Shown piece after piece: positions 7,089-8,401 of a stretch of 8,401 nucleotides of DNA (positions are counted from its first letter, which is position 1; every line of letters starts with the position of its first letter). A model generated the notes under the pieces. It did no database searches and was not told the DNA's origin. It was given only the letters and a program-made list of their open reading frames with translations. Position numbers and translations under genes: made by a program. The DNA is from XBB1006 sp051877515. Lineage in GTDB: Bacteria > Bacillota > Clostridia > Lachnospirales > Lachnospiraceae. Where the stretch lies: the NCBI GenBank assembly GCA_051877515.1, contig JBJEIY010000030.1, forward strand, positions 1 through 8,401. The letters are read 5' to 3'.

Positions 7089-7612
7089 TGGAACAGGAAA
7101 AAAAGGCTTTTATCGGATATGAATATAAAGAGGTTTCGGTCAGCGAAGGTTTAGCACCGATGTATATGGATTGTTATGAAAATTTCGGATGGATCGCGGA
7201 AGAGGAACGCCATGATCTGAAGAAACCAAATCATGTGATCCTGCGTATGAAACGGGACAGAAAGATCCTCAATAAAATGGAATTAACAAGATTACAGCGG
7301 AATTTTGAAGCCTGCGCCAATGACTTGAATAAGCTGGAGGGTGCCAAGACCACCACAGCGATCGTTTGGGCTCTGGCGGTGGGACTGGCTGGTACAGCTT
7401 TTATGGCAGGAGCAACCTTCGCGGCGGTTCATGAACCGCCTATCATCTGGCTATGTAATTTGCTTGCCATTCCGGGATTTGCCGGATGGATCTTACCTGT
7501 TTTTGTCTATCGCAAGATCGTAAAAAGCCAGACAGTGAAATTGCAGCCGCTGATCGAGGATAAACTGGACGAACTTTATGCAGTCTGTGAAAAGGGACAT
7601 TCTTTACTTTAA
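7088..7612 (+). CDS. Uncharacterised two-TM protein coupled to the kinase gene
   Basis: A 174-residue protein with a soluble N-terminal part (1-85), including YEYKEVSV and a charged, probably coiled or helical stretch (52-84), then two membrane helices (about 88-113 and 118-141) in a hairpin, then a charged C-terminal helix (147-169, with LIEDKLDELY). Both ends are therefore predicted on the cytoplasmic side. The ATG overlaps the kinase stop codon by one base, and GAAGGGG (7074-7080) serves as ribosome site, so it is made together with the kinase. I do not recognise a named domain. The stoichiometric coupling with a kinase that lacks an external sensor domain makes an accessory or signal-input role plausible; that is inference. 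Ordinary Firmicute codon use, no signs of damage. Confidence 0.82.
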   Translation: MEQEKKAFIGYEYKEVSVSEGLAPMYMDCYENFGWIAEEERHDLKKPNHVILRMKRDRKILNKMELTRLQRNFEACANDLNKLEGAKTTTAIVWALAVGLAGTAFMAGATFAAVHEPPIIWLCNLLAIPGFAGWILPVFVYRKIVKSQTVKLQPLIEDKLDELYAVCEKGHSLL

Positions 7613-7662
7613 TATTTTACAAACAAATCTGAAATAAAAAGCAAACATAGATGGGGTATGAT
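7610..7662 (+). promoter_or_regulatory. Four phased 11-bp repeats plus -10 box, promoter C
   Basis: Units two to four are AAACAAATCTG (7621), AAATAAAAAGC (7632) and AAACATAGATG (7643); the first register position holds a weaker TAATATTTTAC (7610) that overlaps the upstream stop codon. TATGAT follows at 7657-7662, once more 36 bases after the start of unit two. The inferred transcript start, near 7669, lies after an in-frame ATG at 7658, which supports the later start of the repeat-protein gene. No -35 consensus is present, as expected for an activator-dependent promoter. Confidence 0.72.
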
Positions 7663-7693
7663 GCACTCATCCAATCGGAAAGGAGAAAAAGTG

Positions 7694-7924
7694 ATGAGTG
7701 AATACAAATTAAAAACAGGAAAAATGGCAGAGAAGACTACGGCTGCATATCAGAAAGTGGAGAACTCCGTAGTAGGCGGTTACAAGAAAGTGGAGGATAC
7801 CGTGGTAGGAGGCTACAAGAAAATCGAAGACGCGGTAGTCGGAGGCTATAAGAAGATCGAAGACAGTTTTGTGGAAAAATTCCTTGAAAAGGCAGACGAG
7901 GAGGATCAAAATGAAGAAGAGTAA
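7694..7924 (+). CDS. Small protein of 11-residue amphipathic repeats
   Basis: A 76-residue protein dominated by tandem 11-residue units. Three are near identical (22-32, 33-43, 44-54; pattern [VI]E[DN]xVVGGYKK). A degenerate first copy (MAEKTTAAYQK, 11-21) and last copy (IEDSFVEKFLE, 55-65) extend it to five. The tail is acidic (ADEEDQNEEE). Eleven-residue repeats with Lys, Glu and paired Val/Gly recall synucleins and apolipoproteins, which form long amphipathic helices on lipid surfaces; membrane surface binding is therefore the best guess. There is no signal peptide or membrane helix, so it should be cytoplasmic or peripheral. AAGGAG (7680-7685) lies eight bases before ATG 7694; GTG 7691 is an adjacent in-frame alternative. 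It is first behind promoter C and overlaps the next gene by 14 bases. No known function. Confidence 0.85.
   Translation: MSEYKLKTGKMAEKTTAAYQKVENSVVGGYKKVEDTVVGGYKKIEDAVVGGYKKIEDSFVEKFLEKADEEDQNEEE
7724..7888 (+). repeat. Five 33-bp coding repeats
   Basis: Units begin at 7724, 7757, 7790, 7823 and 7856, each 33 bases and in frame, encoding the 11-residue repeats. The three central copies keep the protein motif but differ at many third codon positions (for example GGC GGT against GGA GGC for the Gly pair, and AAG AAA against AAG AAG). That indicates an old duplication with the amino acid pattern maintained, not a recent slippage expansion. Confidence 0.85.
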
Positions 7925-8279
7925 TTTTGTGGCATTGATCTTAGGAACCATCAGCTGTCTTTTCTTTGGACTGGGCATGTGCATGGCAATGATCGAAGAG
8001 TGGAACGCATTTAAACCCGGAATTGTGGTGGGATGTATGGGCCTGCTTTTTGCATTGATCACAGTACTGGTCTACAGAAAAATGGAAAACAAGGCCCCTG
8101 TTAGATTTTCAGGAAAAGCGGTACTTACGGTGCTGGTCGGAGTGATCGGCGCTTTGGCACTGGGCGTGGGCATGTGTTTTTGCATGGTCTGGAACAATCT
8201 GATCCTCGGAGTTGTGTTAGGATTTCTGGGAATCCTTGTTTTACTGGGTTTAATACCACTGTGTAATGGAATAAAATAG
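7911..8279 (+). CDS. Small four-TM membrane protein with internal duplication
   Basis: A 122-residue hydrophobic protein with four predicted helices (about 5-28, 36-55, 70-93, 96-116). The two halves look alike: GLGMCMAM (20-27) matches GVGMCFCM (85-92), and PGIVVGCMGLL (36-46) matches LGVVLGFLGIL (99-109). It therefore seems to be two copies of a helical hairpin joined by a basic linker (56-69). I recognise no named family or catalytic residue; the Gly- and Met/Cys-rich first and third helices are its most distinctive trait. The start at ATG 7911 has GAGGAGGA (7898-7905) and lies inside the end of the repeat-protein gene (14-base overlap), so the pair is translated together. An earlier in-frame ATG (7869) would add basic residues read from inside the upstream gene, without a ribosome site. 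It may anchor or cooperate with the repeat protein. Confidence 0.82.
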   Translation: MKKSNFVALILGTISCLFFGLGMCMAMIEEWNAFKPGIVVGCMGLLFALITVLVYRKMENKAPVRFSGKAVLTVLVGVIGALALGVGMCFCMVWNNLILGVVLGFLGILVLLGLIPLCNGIK

Positions 8280-8401
8280 CACGAGAGCAGCAATTTTAAA
8301 CAGACAATAGAAAAAGCCTCGTAGGTTAACGAGAAAGTCGGGGGTGGAGACTGTAACAAATTTTGTGTAAACTAAAGATATGGATATATATCCTCTTGGA
8401 T
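8280..8401. other. Trailing non-coding sequence
   Basis: No coding potential is seen. CTCGT (8318-8322) and ACGAG (8329-8333) could form a short five-base stem without a U-run, too weak to call a terminator. An AT-rich stretch follows, with the interrupted palindrome ACAAA-T-TTTGT (8357-8367 region) and GGATATATATCC (8382-8393). It may be the promoter region of a gene beyond the window edge. Confidence 0.4.

Noticed and set aside
7658..7693. ATG 7658 as start of the repeat protein
   Set aside because: It lies inside the inferred -10 box of promoter C and has no ribosome site, whereas ATG 7694 follows AAGGAG.
7724..7888. CRISPR-like or satellite repeat
   Set aside because: The 33-base periodicity is in frame, without spacers, and is fully explained by the protein repeats.
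7709..8062. Minus-strand open frame of 117 codons
   Set aside because: It is antisense to two well-supported genes, has no ribosome site, and its repetitive sequence simply mirrors the coding repeats of the + strand.
8318..8333. Terminator after the four-TM gene
   Set aside because: The stem is only five base pairs and no T-run follows.
8352..8372. Fourth copy of the 11-bp repeat operator at the right edge
   Set aside because: The AAC cores in TGTAACAAA and GTAAAC are about 15 bases apart, not 11, and no -10 at the shared distance is convincing.

Overview
The window looks like a chromosomal segment from an anaerobic, low-to-moderate GC Firmicute, most likely Lachnospiraceae or a close Clostridia relative. 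I infer this from strong GGAGG-type ribosome sites, tight same-strand gene packing, the radical SAM/SPASM and DegV proteins, and the style of the small membrane proteins. No RNA gene, CRISPR array, insertion sequence or attachment site is visible. Every credible gene is on the + strand.

Region 1 (1-2719) is visibly AT-rich. It holds the 3' part of a radical SAM protein gene, a short membrane-anchored ORF whose start and frame are ambiguous (a slippery A AAA AAC lies in it), a small PAP2-like membrane phosphatase and a DegV-family fatty-acid-binding protein. The gap before the PAP2-like gene carries two palindromes built from the same half-site, TGTTACA. A strong Rho-independent terminator closes this block after degV.

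Region 2 (2720-8279) is more GC-rich and reads as one functional unit. It encodes an uncharacterised polytopic membrane protein, a DHA2-type major facilitator exporter, an OmpR-family response regulator, its sensor kinase, an uncharacterised two-TM protein, a small protein made of 11-residue amphipathic repeats, and a four-TM protein with an internal duplication. Genes abut or overlap within each sub-block.

The most striking signal is regulatory. The three larger gaps of region 2 (before the first membrane protein, before the response regulator, before the repeat protein) each carry four A-rich 11-bp units in tandem, and each is followed at exactly the same distance by a -10-like hexamer (TAATAT, TATTAT, TATGAT). 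None has a recognisable -35 box. This is the arrangement expected of activator-dependent promoters bound by an OmpR-family regulator, so the likely model is that the encoded regulator drives all three transcripts, including its own. The products (exporter, polytopic membrane protein, synuclein-like amphipathic helix, small membrane proteins) suggest a self-contained response to membrane or envelope insult, perhaps a membrane-active compound. The inducing signal and the biochemical roles of four of the seven proteins are unknown.

The last 122 bases (8280-8401) hold only a weak hairpin and AT-rich sequence, probably the approach to a gene outside the window.
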